From Chimonanthus salicifolius (Eukaryota > Streptophyta > Magnoliopsida > Laurales > Calycanthaceae), in the NCBI GenBank assembly GCA_013350335.1, contig CM023533.1, positions 26,146,869 to 26,210,868 of the forward strand: DNA of 64,000 nt, written 5' to 3'. Position numbers and translations under genes: made by a program. Below the pieces are notes generated by a model. It had not been told where the DNA came from. It worked only from the letters and a program-made list of their open reading frames with translations, and ran no database searches. Shown here piece after piece: positions 11,692-23,358 of the stretch (positions are counted from its first letter, which is position 1; every line of letters begins with the position of its first letter).

Positions 11692-12339
11692 AAAATTTGG
11701 TCAAATTTAAAGTCCATTTGATACCTCAAATAATCTCTCAAAATAAGAGTATATGACAAAACTGTTTTGTTCTATTTTACACAGTTTTATTGTAATGCTC
11801 ATAACTTGAGCTACACATTTTCGAATTGGGTGTTATTAGACTTTTTGAAAAGCACTTTTAGTGCTCTATCAAATCATTAAATTTTTACTAATACTTGAGA
11901 ACATTTGATAGAAGAAAAAGCTTGCCAAAAATAGAGCAAAATTCACCTAACCTAAGAAATCCAAATTAGTCCAACCAAATTCTAAGTTATGGATTATAAG
12001 GTTTGTCCCAATGGTAATTCTAGGTCTTCTAAGTCATTCCTAAGGTCCAAATACCTATTTTGGTTGACATTTATGAAGTTCTTTCGATTTCGGTGTAATA
12101 CATTCCAAATGACGTGTCTTCTGGAGTTTCAAATTTGATTTGACTATATAGGTCTTCCAGAGGCAGGGTTTTGACACCCGAACGAGGTCACGACAAGTCA
12201 CACAAATTGACAACTCATGACTCAGTCGAACAGAGTCACGGAATTGACAATTCAGTCTAACTCAGAGGAGGCAGATTTAACTTTTAGGCCAACAATCTTT
12301 TAGACGAAACTTTTGAATAGACACATTCTACGAAAATAC

Positions 12340-12500
12340 CCATGTGGGTGTAGTTCAACTGGTTGTCTCCCTCCTCAGGAAATGGAGGTTGCGAGTTTGA
12401 ACCCCCATAGCCTACTAACCTTGGTGTACCCTAGGAATAGTGGACTCACTCATGAGGGTTTTACGCTGGGTATCCCGCAGTTTACCGCATGTAAATTAAA
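12340..12500 (+). mobile_element. tRNA-derived SINE, copy in duplicated block 2
   Basis: Paralogue of 4449-4606, with A-box-like GTGTAGTTCAACTGGTTG and B-box-like GAGTTTGAACCCCC, followed by the shared body and an A-rich tail near 12500. It was already present before the block duplication because both copies carry it at the same place. Confidence 0.7.
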
Positions 12501-12578
12501 AAAAAAATTACACCATTTTTCAGCCTCAAGGCTGATACCTATAGGAGGTATTGGCCGAATTTTACATCTTTGGAAATT

Positions 12579-13603
12579 ATTTAGACACGGGATTTTTCTT
12601 TCAGCAGACACGGGTTTTCAAATTTTTACTGAAAATTATCATTTTGCCCTTCCGTTTCCGCACCGGACGTGAGTTCGGGCCATCGAATCGTTCAGACCAT
12701 TATTCATGAGTAAATTCCATTCGTCCAGAAGGTCTATGTAGATGCTACAGTAATGCATATTGCGTTTTGAATAATAAAATCTCCGTTAAAACTTTAAAGT
12801 TATTTTTTAAGCACTGTCTATTTATAAAATTTCTCAAATTGAATATCAGAACTAATTACGATAACCTGATAAAAATACTTTAAGACTTCAAGGCACTCCC
12901 AAATGTCAAAACACAGTGTTTTACAAATAAAGGTATCCCTCGGCTGTGTCGAAAATACACTTTCGGAAGTCTAAACGACAAATCGTAAAAACTGTTGAAA
13001 TCCAAAGTCAAAACTGAACAAATATGTAAAATTTGAAAACTTAAATTTTTCAAATGATTGTTTACCAAAAATAGGTGCCCTTTTCTCATCCCAAATCCCA
13101 TCCCTTCTTCAAAAAAAAAAATCCAGTTAAACAATCATTTAAAAGATTTAAGTTTTCAAATTTCACATATTTAAAACCGGTTTGTCATTTAGACTTCCAG
13201 AAGTGTATTTTTGGCACAGTCGAGGGATACCTTTATTTGTAAAACACTGTGTTTTAAATATTTTGGAGTGTCAAGAGACCTTAAAGTCTTAAATATTTTC
13301 ATCAGATTATCGTAATTAGTTCGGATATTCAATTTGAAAATTTTTAAAAATACACAGTGTTTAAAAAATAACTTTAAAATTTTAAAGGAGATTTTATTAT
13401 TCAAAACTATAGAAATTATATAGATTTTATTTTTTTAACTAGATCTGCTTAGACTCTCCGGACAAACGAAATTTACTGATTGGTCCGAACGATCCGGTCC
13501 CAACAAATAAAAATGTTCTTAACTCTCGGACACCAAAGGTAAAATGATAATTTTTCAGTAAAAGTTGAAAACCGTCTCTGTGAAAGAAAAATCCCGTCTA
13601 AAT
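12579..13603. mobile_element. 1-kb fold-back (near-palindromic) element upstream of kinase 2
   Basis: The left half (12579-about 13085) is the reverse complement of the right half (about 13110-13603) over most of its length. For example, ATTTAGACACGGGATTTTTC at the left mirrors GAAAAATCCCGTCTAAAT at the right, and GGTATCCCTCGGCTGTGTC at about 12930 mirrors GACACAGTCGAGG-type text at about 13215. It is non-coding. Kinase 1 has the uninterrupted sequence CATCTTTTAATTGGGATTTTCC at this position (about 4660-4683). A clean target duplication is not visible, so the superfamily is unclear; the long inverted repeats suggest Mutator-like or fold-back. It ends 156 bp before the kinase 2 start codon. 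Confidence 0.85.
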
Positions 13604-13759
13604 GGCTACCCCAATTTGAATTTTCCAACTGTCACCCTTCACTCACCTCATACTGCGTCAACAAGCCGAATACAGAGAACATCATTCATAAAGCTGCTTT
13701 CATCCTTCTTTAGAGAACCATTCATTTAGCAGTGAGAATTGTGTTTTACATCCTCTGTC

Positions 13760-15766
13760 ATGGCTTTCTGCAAGTTAGGATCTCTATTGCAATCATCTAT
13801 CATCGTCCTTTTCTTCCTTCTCCCATCTGCAAACTCAATTCACTTTAGTTTCACCCATTTTGAAACCAAGAAGCAGAGCATAAACTACAGAGGTGATGCC
13901 TGCCCATTAAACGGAGCAATGATACTCACCAAAACCCCACGCGATGTTAACAATAGCGTCGGCCGTGCTACATACGCAGAAGCGGTGCATCTCTGGGACT
14001 CCAAGACACACAAGCTGACAGACTTCACCACCCATTTCTCCTTTACAATTAAGAATCGGACACAGTACCCCGGTGATGGTTTTGCCTTCTTCCTCGCCCC
14101 CAATGGTTCCAACATACCTGCAGAAACTGCCGGCGGAGGTCTTGGTCTCTTCACTGCCAATTCATCCATGAATTCAACAGGTAATCAACTCGTTGCTATC
14201 GAATTTGATACTTATCCAAACGTTTGGGATCCGCCTTTTCCCCCAGATTGTCACATGGGCATCAACATCAATTCAATCGTTTCTAATGAAACTACTTATT
14301 TGGATCCTATCCTCACCAACAACATAGCCAGTGCATGGGTAAGTTATATTGCCAGTACGAAAAATCTAAGTGTCATTCTAACTTATGCTCAAGATCCCAC
14401 GGATGTCATTTTAAATCATAGCCTTTCTATTACTGTGGATCTGTGGGACATACTTCCTGAGTGGATTGACATCGGCTTTTCAGCTTCAACAGACCAAATG
14501 GGAAATCCTGATTTATATCAGATTATTTCTTGGGAATTTGAATCTACTTTGGAGGATCTTCCAAAAAATTCAACTGTTGAGGAGGGAGCACCCAGGAATG
14601 TGGGGGGATTGGTTGTGGGTTTTGCTGTTAGTGGCTCTGCTTTCGTTCTTGTTTTGTGTTTGGTTTGGTTTGGTTTATGGGTGAGGAGGGCTAGAAGGAA
14701 AGAGGAGGATGTAGATTCTGATGTGTCTATGGAGGATGAATTTGAAAAGGGAACGGGGCCTAGGAGGTTCACTTACAAAGAAGTAGCTGTTGCAACAAGT
14801 AATTTCTCAGAGGATGGGAAGCTTGGGGAAGGAGGATTTGGAGGGGTCTACAGAGGTTTTTTGAGAGGACTGAACTTGGATGTGGCTGTGAAGAGGGTCT
14901 CCAAGAGTTCAAAACAGGGGAAAAAGGAGTACGTTTCTGAGGTGAGGATCATTAGCCGATTGCGACATCGAAATCTGGTTCAACTAATTGGTTGGTGCCA
15001 CAAACAGGGCGAATTCCTTCTCGTTTATGAATTAATGCCGAACGGGAGTCTTGATTCCCATCTTTTTAAACGGAAAAGCTTGCTCACTTGGTCCACGAGG
15101 TACAAAATTGCAACGGGTTTGGTGTCGGCATTGCTGTATCTGCACGACGAATGGGAGCAATGTGTTGTGCACAGGGATATCAAATCAAGCAATGTAATGT
15201 TGGATTCTAGTTTCAATGCGAAACTGGGCGATTTCGGTCTAGCTAGGCTTGTGGATCGTGAACTTGGCTCACAAACAACTGTGCTAGCAGGGACCAGGGG
15301 CTACATGGCACCTGAATGTTATACCACCGGCAAGGCTAGTAAAGAGTCAGATGTCTACAGCTTTGGAGTTGTTGCTTTGGAAATTGCATGTGGGAGAAGA
15401 TCAGTTGATCATAAGGCTGAAGAAAGCAAGGTGATGTTGGTAGAGTGGGTCTGGGAACTGTATGGAATCGGCAAAATTCTCGATGCTGCCGATGAGAGGC
15501 TCGCAAAAGATTTTGATTCGGAAGAAATGCAGCGGTTGATGATTTTGGGGCTATGGTGTGCTCACCCAGATCAGTCCTTGAGACCTTCCATTAGACAAGT
15601 GATCATTGTCCTCAATTTAGAAGCTCCACTCCCTATTCTTCCATCCAAGATGCCTGTGGCCATGTATTTTGCACCTCCCATCAACTCCTCTAGATCATCT
15701 GCCAACGTCGACGGTTCAGACCAAGATCGCAGTCGCAATTCTGCTAGCACTAGTAACACAAGTTAA
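13760..15766 (+). CDS. L-type lectin receptor-like kinase 2 (class IX-like)
   Basis: Intronless paralogue of the gene at 4816, 668 residues. It has the same plan: signal peptide (about 1-26), legume-lectin domain to about 261, transmembrane helix (about 283-306), and kinase domain (about 349-622) with glycine loop, ATP lysine K378, HRD catalytic D473, DFG 491-493 and GTRGYMAPE. The start is the ATG aligned with paralogue 1; an in-frame ATG seven codons upstream would put polar residues before the signal peptide and is less likely. Two short deletions in the lectin domain (NQ, and one residue near 186) account for the length difference. The C-terminal tail is in the undisturbed frame and probably shows the ancestral tail. 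The upstream region is altered by the fold-back element ending 156 bp before the start, so its promoter differs from that of kinase 1. Confidence 0.94.
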   Translation: MAFCKLGSLLQSSIIVLFFLLPSANSIHFSFTHFETKKQSINYRGDACPLNGAMILTKTPRDVNNSVGRATYAEAVHLWDSKTHKLTDFTTHFSFTIKNRTQYPGDGFAFFLAPNGSNIPAETAGGGLGLFTANSSMNSTGNQLVAIEFDTYPNVWDPPFPPDCHMGININSIVSNETTYLDPILTNNIASAWVSYIASTKNLSVILTYAQDPTDVILNHSLSITVDLWDILPEWIDIGFSASTDQMGNPDLYQIISWEFESTLEDLPKNSTVEEGAPRNVGGLVVGFAVSGSAFVLVLCLVWFGLWVRRARRKEEDVDSDVSMEDEFEKGTGPRRFTYKEVAVATSNFSEDGKLGEGGFGGVYRGFLRGLNLDVAVKRVSKSSKQGKKEYVSEVRIISRLRHRNLVQLIGWCHKQGEFLLVYELMPNGSLDSHLFKRKSLLTWSTRYKIATGLVSALLYLHDEWEQCVVHRDIKSSNVMLDSSFNAKLGDFGLARLVDRELGSQTTVLAGTRGYMAPECYTTGKASKESDVYSFGVVALEIACGRRSVDHKAEESKVMLVEWVWELYGIGKILDAADERLAKDFDSEEMQRLMILGLWCAHPDQSLRPSIRQVIIVLNLEAPLPILPSKMPVAMYFAPPINSSRSSANVDGSDQDRSRNSASTSNTS

Positions 15767-16277
15767 TTACTTCTTCAACTTCTGCGTCCTCTCTCTCTCA
15801 TGTCTCTGTATAAACAGACTCATAAAGTTGCAGCTTCCACTTTGGTCATTGGTTGATTGTATGGCTTTATAATCCGAAGTTCGATAGTGTGTGTTTTGTA
15901 ATTGGAATATAAAATTCTTCAAATTAGAAATTTCCATATTAAAATCTTGAACATAAAAATAGACTGCTCAAGCAACCTATCTCGAAATATCAATTCTATG
16001 TGTCTTCATATTTCAGTATATACAGATTAGAATATCAGATCAATGCTGGCCTAACCTTACAAGAATCATGTCCTTCGCAATTTCCCTAGCTATATGAAGT
16101 TGGCTACAATCTTCTTCTTTTCATTCCTTTAGAACCTATTAATAGTACCCATCTTGGATCTAGAAAGGCAGTTTCCATGGTCCGGCTGAAATTACATGCA
16201 AACCCACGGGCACAGTGCACCTAAATTTCAAAAAAGTAAGAAATTTACAAGTACTGATCCAGAAATTCTGTTTGGAT
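15767..16277 (+). other. 3' UTR and flank of receptor kinase 2
   Basis: Aligned to the 3' flank of kinase 1. Homology between the blocks stops near 16277. No other gene. Confidence 0.6.
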
Positions 16278-16580
16278 GTTACACATACTTAAGAACAATT
16301 CCCTCCACTACAAGTAGTATACAATGGCAAAATTTGTTGATATTGGCTAGAATAATATCCTAGATTCTCTCCATGAATTATTTCAAGGTATTTAGCAACT
16401 AGGATATTATGAGATATGCATCGTTGGAGACCTCTTAAATGGAGTAGGTTTCTTAATAACAAGGGATTCTCACACGGCTTGAGAGAATGATTAGGAGAAA
16501 AGTCAGCATGGGTAAAGACGCGTACAAGGAACAGCCGTGTATGCTGTTTTAGAATGGGACACGGCAATAGGTATGGTTTT

Positions 16581-16625
<45 letters not shown>

Positions 16626-16651
16626 AGAGATGAAAGCTTTATTGAGAGGTG

Positions 16652-16697
<46 letters not shown>

Positions 16698-18696
16698 AGA
16701 TGAAGGCTTTATTGAGAGGTGCCTTTAGGTCTCATGCCTTTGGCCGAGTACCTTCCTAAGCTATGATGGAAGCCACCACATGGAGGGTGAATTGGATGGC
16801 ACGAGACATAGCCTCGCATTCATGAAGCATGTCGGGGTGTGCTCGTACAACTTAAGAAGTGGAGAGAAGAGGAAGACAGAAGTTGGGTTCACTTTTCTGG
16901 ATATGAGAGTGATTCACATCAACTAAGAGGTGATATCGATGTGTTGTATAAATGGGTGTAGATGGGACTCGAGACTTCGGGTTTGGACTTTAACTCGGGG
17001 AGTTAATCTTTTACATGTATTTTGCTCTATTTTATAGTAAAATATTTTGTCGTTCCGTAGACATAAGTCAGGTGGGGCCGAACCACGTAAAATCTCTTGT
17101 GTTGGTTTGTAGTTACTTCTATTTGATTTTTCTTGTTTCCGTACGTAAGTCTAACAAAATTTTCAAATGCAAAACAATCACCAGTTGAGTAGACGGTACA
17201 CATGCAAAATGACATTGAAATTAATACAAATTATCACCTAAGTTCTCTTGAGATGGGAAGTACTGCCCTGAAATGCAGTCAAACTCCTTGCCCAGTCTAC
17301 AAAATGATTTTCTCACTCGCTCATCCAAATGCAATCTGGTCAGTGTGATGAGAGTGAAATGCAACAGCATAATGAGCCCGGAATTATAAATAATTTGATA
17401 TTTCTCGTGTAGTTCAAAGTACCAAATTAATATTTACTTTTGCAGATTGAATTTTAAAAAAAGTCATCTAATTGACTCTATGTCCTACTAAATTTCTAGA
17501 ATTTTGAAAAATGTTGTAAATGATTGTGTAAAAGAATTCTTCTAATTAATCTGATATAAAATTCTTCTAAATGTTGTTAATGGTCAAAAATTTGAATTCG
17601 AGAGGTGTTTGGTTCAAATCACCCTCAAAACAAAAAGGTTTGAATCTTGTATCTGAGCATCTCTACTTGTAGGAAAAGCCTGTCTCCTTACAATTACGTC
17701 ACATGCAAGGCTCAAGTTAGTCAACAATGACAAACGCCACAAATCGCACCCCTGATCTCTCTCTCTAAAGAGAAGGTATTTCTGCAAGTTAAAAAATTAT
17801 TGAGTCAGAGTCAAAGTCGAGGTGCCTAGGACCTCAAACAGAAAAGACGTCTACGCACTTAAACTTTTTAATATATCAGTTACAAAGGGCTCCTAAAATC
17901 TCACTCCGCCTAGGACCCTTAAAATTTTAAGGGATCTCAGAGCCGGCTATGGTGAGTGGTGAATTTCATGAGCAAATTCTAGTTTGAATAAAATTATCTC
18001 TCTAAGCAAGACGTAAGAACGTGAGCTGGGTTGCTCATTGGAAAAGAAATCCATGTGAATTCCTGTATAAAAGAGGAGTAAGGGCGTGAGATGAAAGGCA
18101 TGTAAATCTGTACTGTTTGATCTGAGTTTTAGTTTTATTTATTTCTTGATAGTCAAAGTCAATCTGTAATAATTTAATTTTCTAATTTTAATTCCAATAT
18201 ATAATTTTATTTTTTTAATTTGTTATAACAACTTTTCCAAAATAAAACACCAAAATAATATTTATTTCTTGATCAGCATAGCAAATAATTTGTATATATA
18301 AAGTTAATTTTTTTTTATTTTCTTTTTTTATTTTCTCCTATCAAGATCACATATTTCATCATTTAGAAATAGTTTCATCATTTACAATCTATAATCATTT
18401 CAAAGGTACAATGATTCAACATCATTATTTAAACTATTTATCTCTATTATCTAAAGCCTATGAGACTTGAACCCACAATCTCTAGACTATTATATTCTTC
18501 TTTATTCCTTAATTTTTTTTTATAAATTCCTCCTCTTCTTTCTACCCTCTACTTGTAATTATTCAATTTTTTGTTTCAAAGTTTTTAGCGGCTTTTAATT
18601 TTTATTCTCATGTATTGGAGTTCTTCTTAAGGTCTCCATTTTCTGGTACCCAGTATTGGGAAAAGAAGTTTCAGGCCCACTTGAAGGGCATTGAAC
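16278..18696. other. Intergenic DNA
   Basis: No supported gene. It contains the TA/TG microsatellite cluster and a possible SINE-like B box (GGTTCAAATC) near 17615. Short open frames on the minus strand at 16289-16567 and 17027-17215 have no recognisable domain. Confidence 0.5.
16584..16722. repeat. (TA)n-(TG)n microsatellite with a duplicated 35-bp unit
   Basis: (TA)n runs into (TG)n, followed by GTGAGAGATGAAAGCTTTATTGAGAGGTG. The whole unit then repeats (second copy about 16651-16722) with one base change, forming a compound microsatellite duplication. Confidence 0.9.
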
Positions 18697-19116
18697 TAGG
18701 GCTACAACCCTGACAGGTCAGGCTGGATTTTGTGCTTCTCCAAATGCCTGAACTGAAATTAAAGGGCTCAAGCCTAAACCTGCCCCAGGTTAACCTGAAT
18801 TAATCAAGCTCTAATCCGGCCTGAATTGTACTTATAGGGCCCAAGCCAAATTTCAAGCGCAAAATGTAAATACAGGCTTATTTTTCCTTCGGCTTATTTC
18901 GGCCTAAATCATATTTTACTCTGTACTACTCTGTAAAATTTAACTTAAATGTTACATATGTTTTATACTCTTACACAATATTAATTAAAAAAATTATATT
19001 TTATAGTACGCAGCTCAAATACAGACTTTTAGGCAAAGCCCGAGTCAACTTGAACCCAAAACTTTTAGGGTCTTTTCATGTTGGCCTGGTTGGGCCCAAC
19101 CCAAGTTGCTACCCTA
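18697..19116. mobile_element. hAT-like MITE, TAGGG ends
   Basis: The 420-bp non-coding element begins TAGGGCTACAACCC and ends GGGTTGCTACCCTA-like sequence (imperfect inverted repeats). Flanking octamers CATTGAAC (18689-18696) and TATCGAAC (19117-19124) agree at 6 of 8 positions, consistent with an aged 8-bp hAT target duplication. The interior is rich in repeated GGCCTGA/GGGCCCAA words. Confidence 0.65.
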
Positions 19117-19677
19117 TATCGAACCATGCTAAAATCTAACTGAAGTTGGCTTGTGCTCAAACTGGGCTCTGACTGACCCAACCAAAGGACTGTAGATCTA
19201 TATTCAATACAAGCAATTGGAGGTCCCAGAAAGATGCTACTATTCCATTGTTCTAACTTCTAAAGTTCTATCCTTTGTCCATCTCCTATCGCCTGCCAAT
19301 GACTTGGAACATTGATGAGTCCAGATCTGTGAAAGTCCAATGCTTTCGTGGTCCATTCCATCTACAGAAAGGCCCATTGGATTGACTGTTGTACTAACCT
19401 GGGCCCCTCAATTGCTAGAAGTTACCAAGATGCAAAGAAGCCCAAAGTCCTCTTTAATTTTGTTTAAACATCTAATTCGAAGAGAGCAGATTAATTGAAC
19501 AATTCTCCAGAACGAAAGTCTCAGAATTCAACAACTAATTTTTTCATTTGACTCATAAAAAATTCGGTAAAATTCATTGACTTACTCAACTTGGAATCTT
19601 GTCAAGTTAAGTAAACTCGGATTGACTTGTCCAAGTTTTTAGACTATGATTTCAACCAATTCCACATTATATGAGTT
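19117..19677. other. Intergenic DNA
   Basis: No gene or clear repeat recognised. Confidence 0.45.
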
Positions 19678-19850
19678 TTTTTTTTTTTTTAATTTATGTG
19701 TGAGAAACCGCAGGATACCCAACGTAAAACCCCCATGGGTGAGTCCATTACTCCTGGACACACTAAGGTTAGGCCATAGATGTTCGAACCCGCAACCTCC
19801 TCCTTTTTGAGGTGGGAGGCAACCAGTTGACTTACACCCATATGGAGGAC
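19678..19850 (-). mobile_element. tRNA-derived SINE (minus strand)
   Basis: Reverse complement of the family at 4449. A poly(T) tract at 19678-19690 is the SINE tail, followed by the body (CCGCAGGATACCCAACGTAA) and the complement of the tRNA-like head (GTTCGAACCCGCAACCTCC, then CCAACCAGTTGACTTACACC-like). Confidence 0.7.
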
Positions 19851-20469
19851 ATTGCAAATGTAATTTTCAAAAATTTTAAGGAGGTTTATTCAGTCTCTCT
19901 ATTTAAGAAGGTTGCTCTTCAAATATTAAAGTGGATCATCTTTTTGAATGAAATATGTAGAAAATGACAAATACCTTTGTATGTAATATTTGAGCTTCAC
20001 ATGACCATTTAATTGTTATAAATTGTTGATATTTGTAACTTATGTCACAAAATTATGTTAATTATTTTGAGAAGTTTTCTTTAAATTATATCATCCATAA
20101 AGTAGTCTATCCATTCCACTTAATTACCTAACCATGTGAAGCTTAGTAATAATAAATATGTGGCAATTTCACTAAAGCCACCCCTAATTTTTCAAAGTCT
20201 TTTGAGTTTTGAATCATTGATTTTTTTCTTTTCTCAAGCTATAAATTCGTCTTTAACAATTATAAGACATGTTTCTTTCTAGATAAATAATACTATCTTG
20301 AAAAATGCCCAAATCCACCATCTTTTTTTTCCGTCTTACTTTTATATGAACACGAGATATTTTAACTCGACTAGTTTTATCTTTTTACAAAAGCAAAGGT
20401 GAACTGAAATTCTTTATTTTGTAAAAGAAGAAAAAAAAACAGCTGTCTCAACTAAAGATATGACTGATA

Positions 20470-20770
20470 GGCAGAGTTGGAGAAATAGAGATTTGATTTG
20501 TTTTCCAGCATTTCACGAGAGGGGAATCTAAGAAGACGATAAACAAGAGCTCGGCGTCGTCGAGACCCTGAAATCCAAAGGAATCCCAATTCCCAATTCC
20601 CAACCCCTTTTGACAGTCTGCTCACTTTGTCTCTTCCATTGGAGTGAGAGAAGATGACAACATTTCAAGTCCCCACACGCCTCAGTCTAAGCCCATTTCT
20701 CATCTCTGGTGGGTGTAGCCGTTGAAGTTTTGGTTGTAACCCATCACATTTCTTAAGTCAAAACTTAAAT
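20470..20770 (+). other. Possible gene remnant: UTR-like exon with short open frame
   Basis: The stretch is richer in G/C than its surroundings. An ATG at about 20654 opens MTTFQVPTRLSLSPFLISG, a Ser/hydroxy-rich start reminiscent of a plastid transit peptide. A GTGGGT donor-like site follows (about 20709), and the frame stops shortly after if unspliced. I find no downstream exon, so this may be a decayed first exon or chance. Confidence 0.2.
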
Positions 20771-22019
20771 CTATCATTAATCATTTATATTATTAGTAAA
20801 CAGCATGTGCAATCACAAATTATATGGGGAATGATTACATCCAATCATGATTCAGAGGCAACTAAAACGATGAGACCAATACCTGATAGAGAGGTGTAGA
20901 CTTGTTTCGTGGAACTCATTCCTCTGGACATTCTTTACAAAAAAAGAAAAAAACTAAAGATTAAAAGATAAAAATCAGTGTATGTAGTTTCTTTACATGT
21001 ATTAAGTTGATGTAATATATTTATTGACACGCTATAATAAGCCAAAAATTCTAACACGTGAAATCAAACATTTTAATCTAAGTTTTTAATGAATTTCAAG
21101 AATTATAAGGAGACTCTACTAACTTGGCTAGTTCGATCTCATTGACCTTTATGGTAGAGTATCAACTATATATAATATGTACTAGTTGTTAGACTCAGTG
21201 GAATCTAATCATTAGATGTATATTGTCGATTCAGTCATAAGTTGCCAAAACTCAAAAGGGGGCAGCGTCCTGAACTAAATTTTTTATTAGAGAGTAATTT
21301 TATAATTTTTAGATGACATCTTGTGTAAATCCTAATTAGACCAGTATATATGATCATTTTATGATAAAGAGCAAAACATGTGTAACGAGAGCCACATTTT
21401 CTTCATTTTGACTTTGAGCATAGTGGATCAATTTGAACATTGTGAACGGATCAAAAGGGAATTACGTAAATCTCTGTATTATTATTTGCTTCTCTTTGTT
21501 AATTTCTCTTTTCTATTTTTCGATATTATTATTTGTGTGTGGTATCGAGAAGGTGATTTTCTCTCAACACTAGTAATATATATCATATTGGATTTTAGAC
21601 ATTAATATATTTAGTAAAGGATTTTGGTTTGTGCATTGGTGCTTGTTCAAAAAAGGCCACTAGATGATATAATTTTGAGGTTTTTTATTTTATTTTTGTA
21701 ATATCTTGGTTTGTGCATAGAATCTCTTTATTAATTATCTTCTAAAAGATTTTAAGATGATCGATTAGATAGACAAGACGTGGACGCCTCAGAATTCAGA
21801 TTCATCACAATCTAAGCAATTATCGATTCCACCCATATAATTCTATTAAAAACATAAATAAACGTAAATACGTACGATAGAATGCCTTGTTAATACATTT
21901 TAAACATGGGGAATAGAAAGGAAGAAGGCTAAAAGTCTTGAAAGATCCACCCACCCATGTGAGAAAATGATAGCACCGTCCACATACTTAACAGATATCT
22001 CCCCATTAGGGTTTTTTTC
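20771..22019. other. Intergenic DNA
   Basis: No supported gene. AT-rich with no clear repeat element; it includes the presumed promoter of the small gene starting near 22.03 kb. Confidence 0.5.
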
Positions 22020-22445
22020 ATTAGACGAAAATTCGGCGGAGCATCTCCTTTCTCTCTTCATCTCTCTCTTCTCATCTCCTAAAAATAAACTCAAAATCAC
22101 CAGAAGGAACTAAGGAAGTAGTCATCAGTTCTATCACAAGGTAATTGTTCTTATCTCATGTTTTGTACGATTTTGGAATATTTTGGCTAATTTGTCGGTC
22201 TGATTATACAATGTATACATAGATATACAAGTCTAGATACAACCCCTTAATCAAGAAATCTGATAAATATAGAACAATACAAATATAGAAGGTTAATATG
22301 TTTGATTCTCATCAAAGTGTTTACAATTATTCTTACATAACATTTTTCAAAACAGGATTGGAATTAGTTTCACAAAAAGTCTTCGGCTCTTGTTGTGATT
22401 GCGTTTTGGGTTTATTAGTTTCTACAGCAATTCTTCCCTCCTGCA
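22020..22445 (+). promoter_or_regulatory. 5' UTR exon and 5' UTR intron of the small gene at 22446
   Basis: A CT-rich leader (about 22020-22140) ends in CACAAG|GTAATTG, a good donor. A T-rich intron follows and ends at TTTCTACAG|CAATTC (about 22429), leaving 16 bases before the ATG. The intron placement is inferred from splice motifs. Confidence 0.5.
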
Positions 22446-22769
22446 ATGGAGACAGATATAATGCACCGGAAATCGTCGTACTTCTCCGGCTATATGGCGT
22501 CTCCGTCATGGCTTCCCCTACGTAATGACCCTTCAGGTTTCCACTTGCTCAGTGACACCCCATCAAGGAGCAGAAGGTGGTGCAAACTACTGAGAAGGTT
22601 AGTGAAACAAAGCAAGGCCATCCACACATCTAAATCTAATACGTTCCATTATGACGTCGTCAGCTACTCTCTCAACTTCGACGATGGCTGTAGGAATGAA
22701 GAGTCCGGTGGCCGGACTGGCAGGTTTGAGCATGTAAGGTGGGATGTATCTCAAGCTAAGAAATGCTAG
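22446..22769 (+). CDS. Small plant-specific protein of unknown function
   Basis: 107-residue protein from a single coding exon. The central part has a basic, Trp-containing stretch (RSRRWCKLLRRLVKQSKAI, about residues 42-60) followed by a YD..SYSLNFDDG-type motif (about 69-79). This combination is familiar from families of small uncharacterised plant proteins that carry a basic R/K-L-L-R block, then YDPxSYxxNFDDG. No signal peptide or transmembrane helix is apparent. The gene stands alone, with a probable intron in its 5' UTR. The start is the first ATG after the intron; a second in-frame ATG (residue 17) is possible. I infer a real gene from the motif and leader structure; function is unknown. 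Confidence 0.65.
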   Translation: METDIMHRKSSYFSGYMASPSWLPLRNDPSGFHLLSDTPSRSRRWCKLLRRLVKQSKAIHTSKSNTFHYDVVSYSLNFDDGCRNEESGGRTGRFEHVRWDVSQAKKC

Positions 22770-23358
22770 TATACTGCTGGCTATTTTATGTGGAGATTTG
22801 GTGTGGATTGCATACTTTTTTTTTTCAGATTGCAGTCAATTGGAAGGTAAGATGGTGGTCAAGCTTTCTTTTTGTACATGGCCGTTCATATATGAATGAG
22901 ATCTGAACTGTGTTTCCTTCCTCTAATGGCTTCGGTGGTTGTTTTTTTTTCTTTACCCAGGTGTCACTCTATTAACTCTTGGAAAATGTATAAATCTTTT
23001 TACCCAACACACACTCAGTAATTCTGTCACTAACGGTCCTCCTTTGGAGGTGAGCGAGAATCAAATTTAGAATTCTTACGTCAGAAGACGAGTTTCTATC
23101 ATCACTCTAATTTGGTTTTCTTGTCAGGCATGAGAATTCTTTCTCAGAGTACCCAAATGTCATCATTCGAATTAAAGGGAGGAAAGTGATAAAAATACCA
23201 GTGTTTTTAATAATAAAAACTATTAAAATTATTTTTTATTCACAATCATCATTCACTAATATTTCTTTAATTTACATTTCTAGTACTGCAATATCGTATT
23301 CAACAGCAAACTTCAGCCTCAAAAGATAATAAAAAATCGTGAAGAGTTTCTTTGAAGT

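Larger units (their letters stand above)
9986..12294. mobile_element. Solo LTR (2.3 kb) with 5-bp target duplication
   Basis: The sequence begins TGTTGG and ends CCAACA, the canonical LTR terminal inverted repeat. It is flanked by the 5-bp duplication ATCTT at 9981-9985 and 12295-12299. The paralogous site in block 1 (about 4403-4420, ACAAATATCTTTTAGAC) is the uninterrupted target. Internal text such as ACGTGGTTCGGCAATC and repeated ATAACTTG...GGGCTCGTTG phrases is typical of plant LTRs. No gag or pol is present, so this is a solo LTR left by recombination. It contains a hAT MITE and a TA microsatellite. Confidence 0.9.
9020..16277 (+). repeat. Tandem duplicated block, copy 2 (carries receptor kinase 2)
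   Basis: Counterpart of 2090-7425 in the same orientation. It is enlarged by a solo LTR (9986-12294) and a fold-back element (12579-13603), both absent at the equivalent points in copy 1. It lacks the MITE at 2247-2657 and about 820 bases found upstream in copy 1. Confidence 0.85.

Noticed and set aside
11506..11756. Ile-Tyr repeat proteins on both strands
   Set aside because: Translation of a (TA)n microsatellite.
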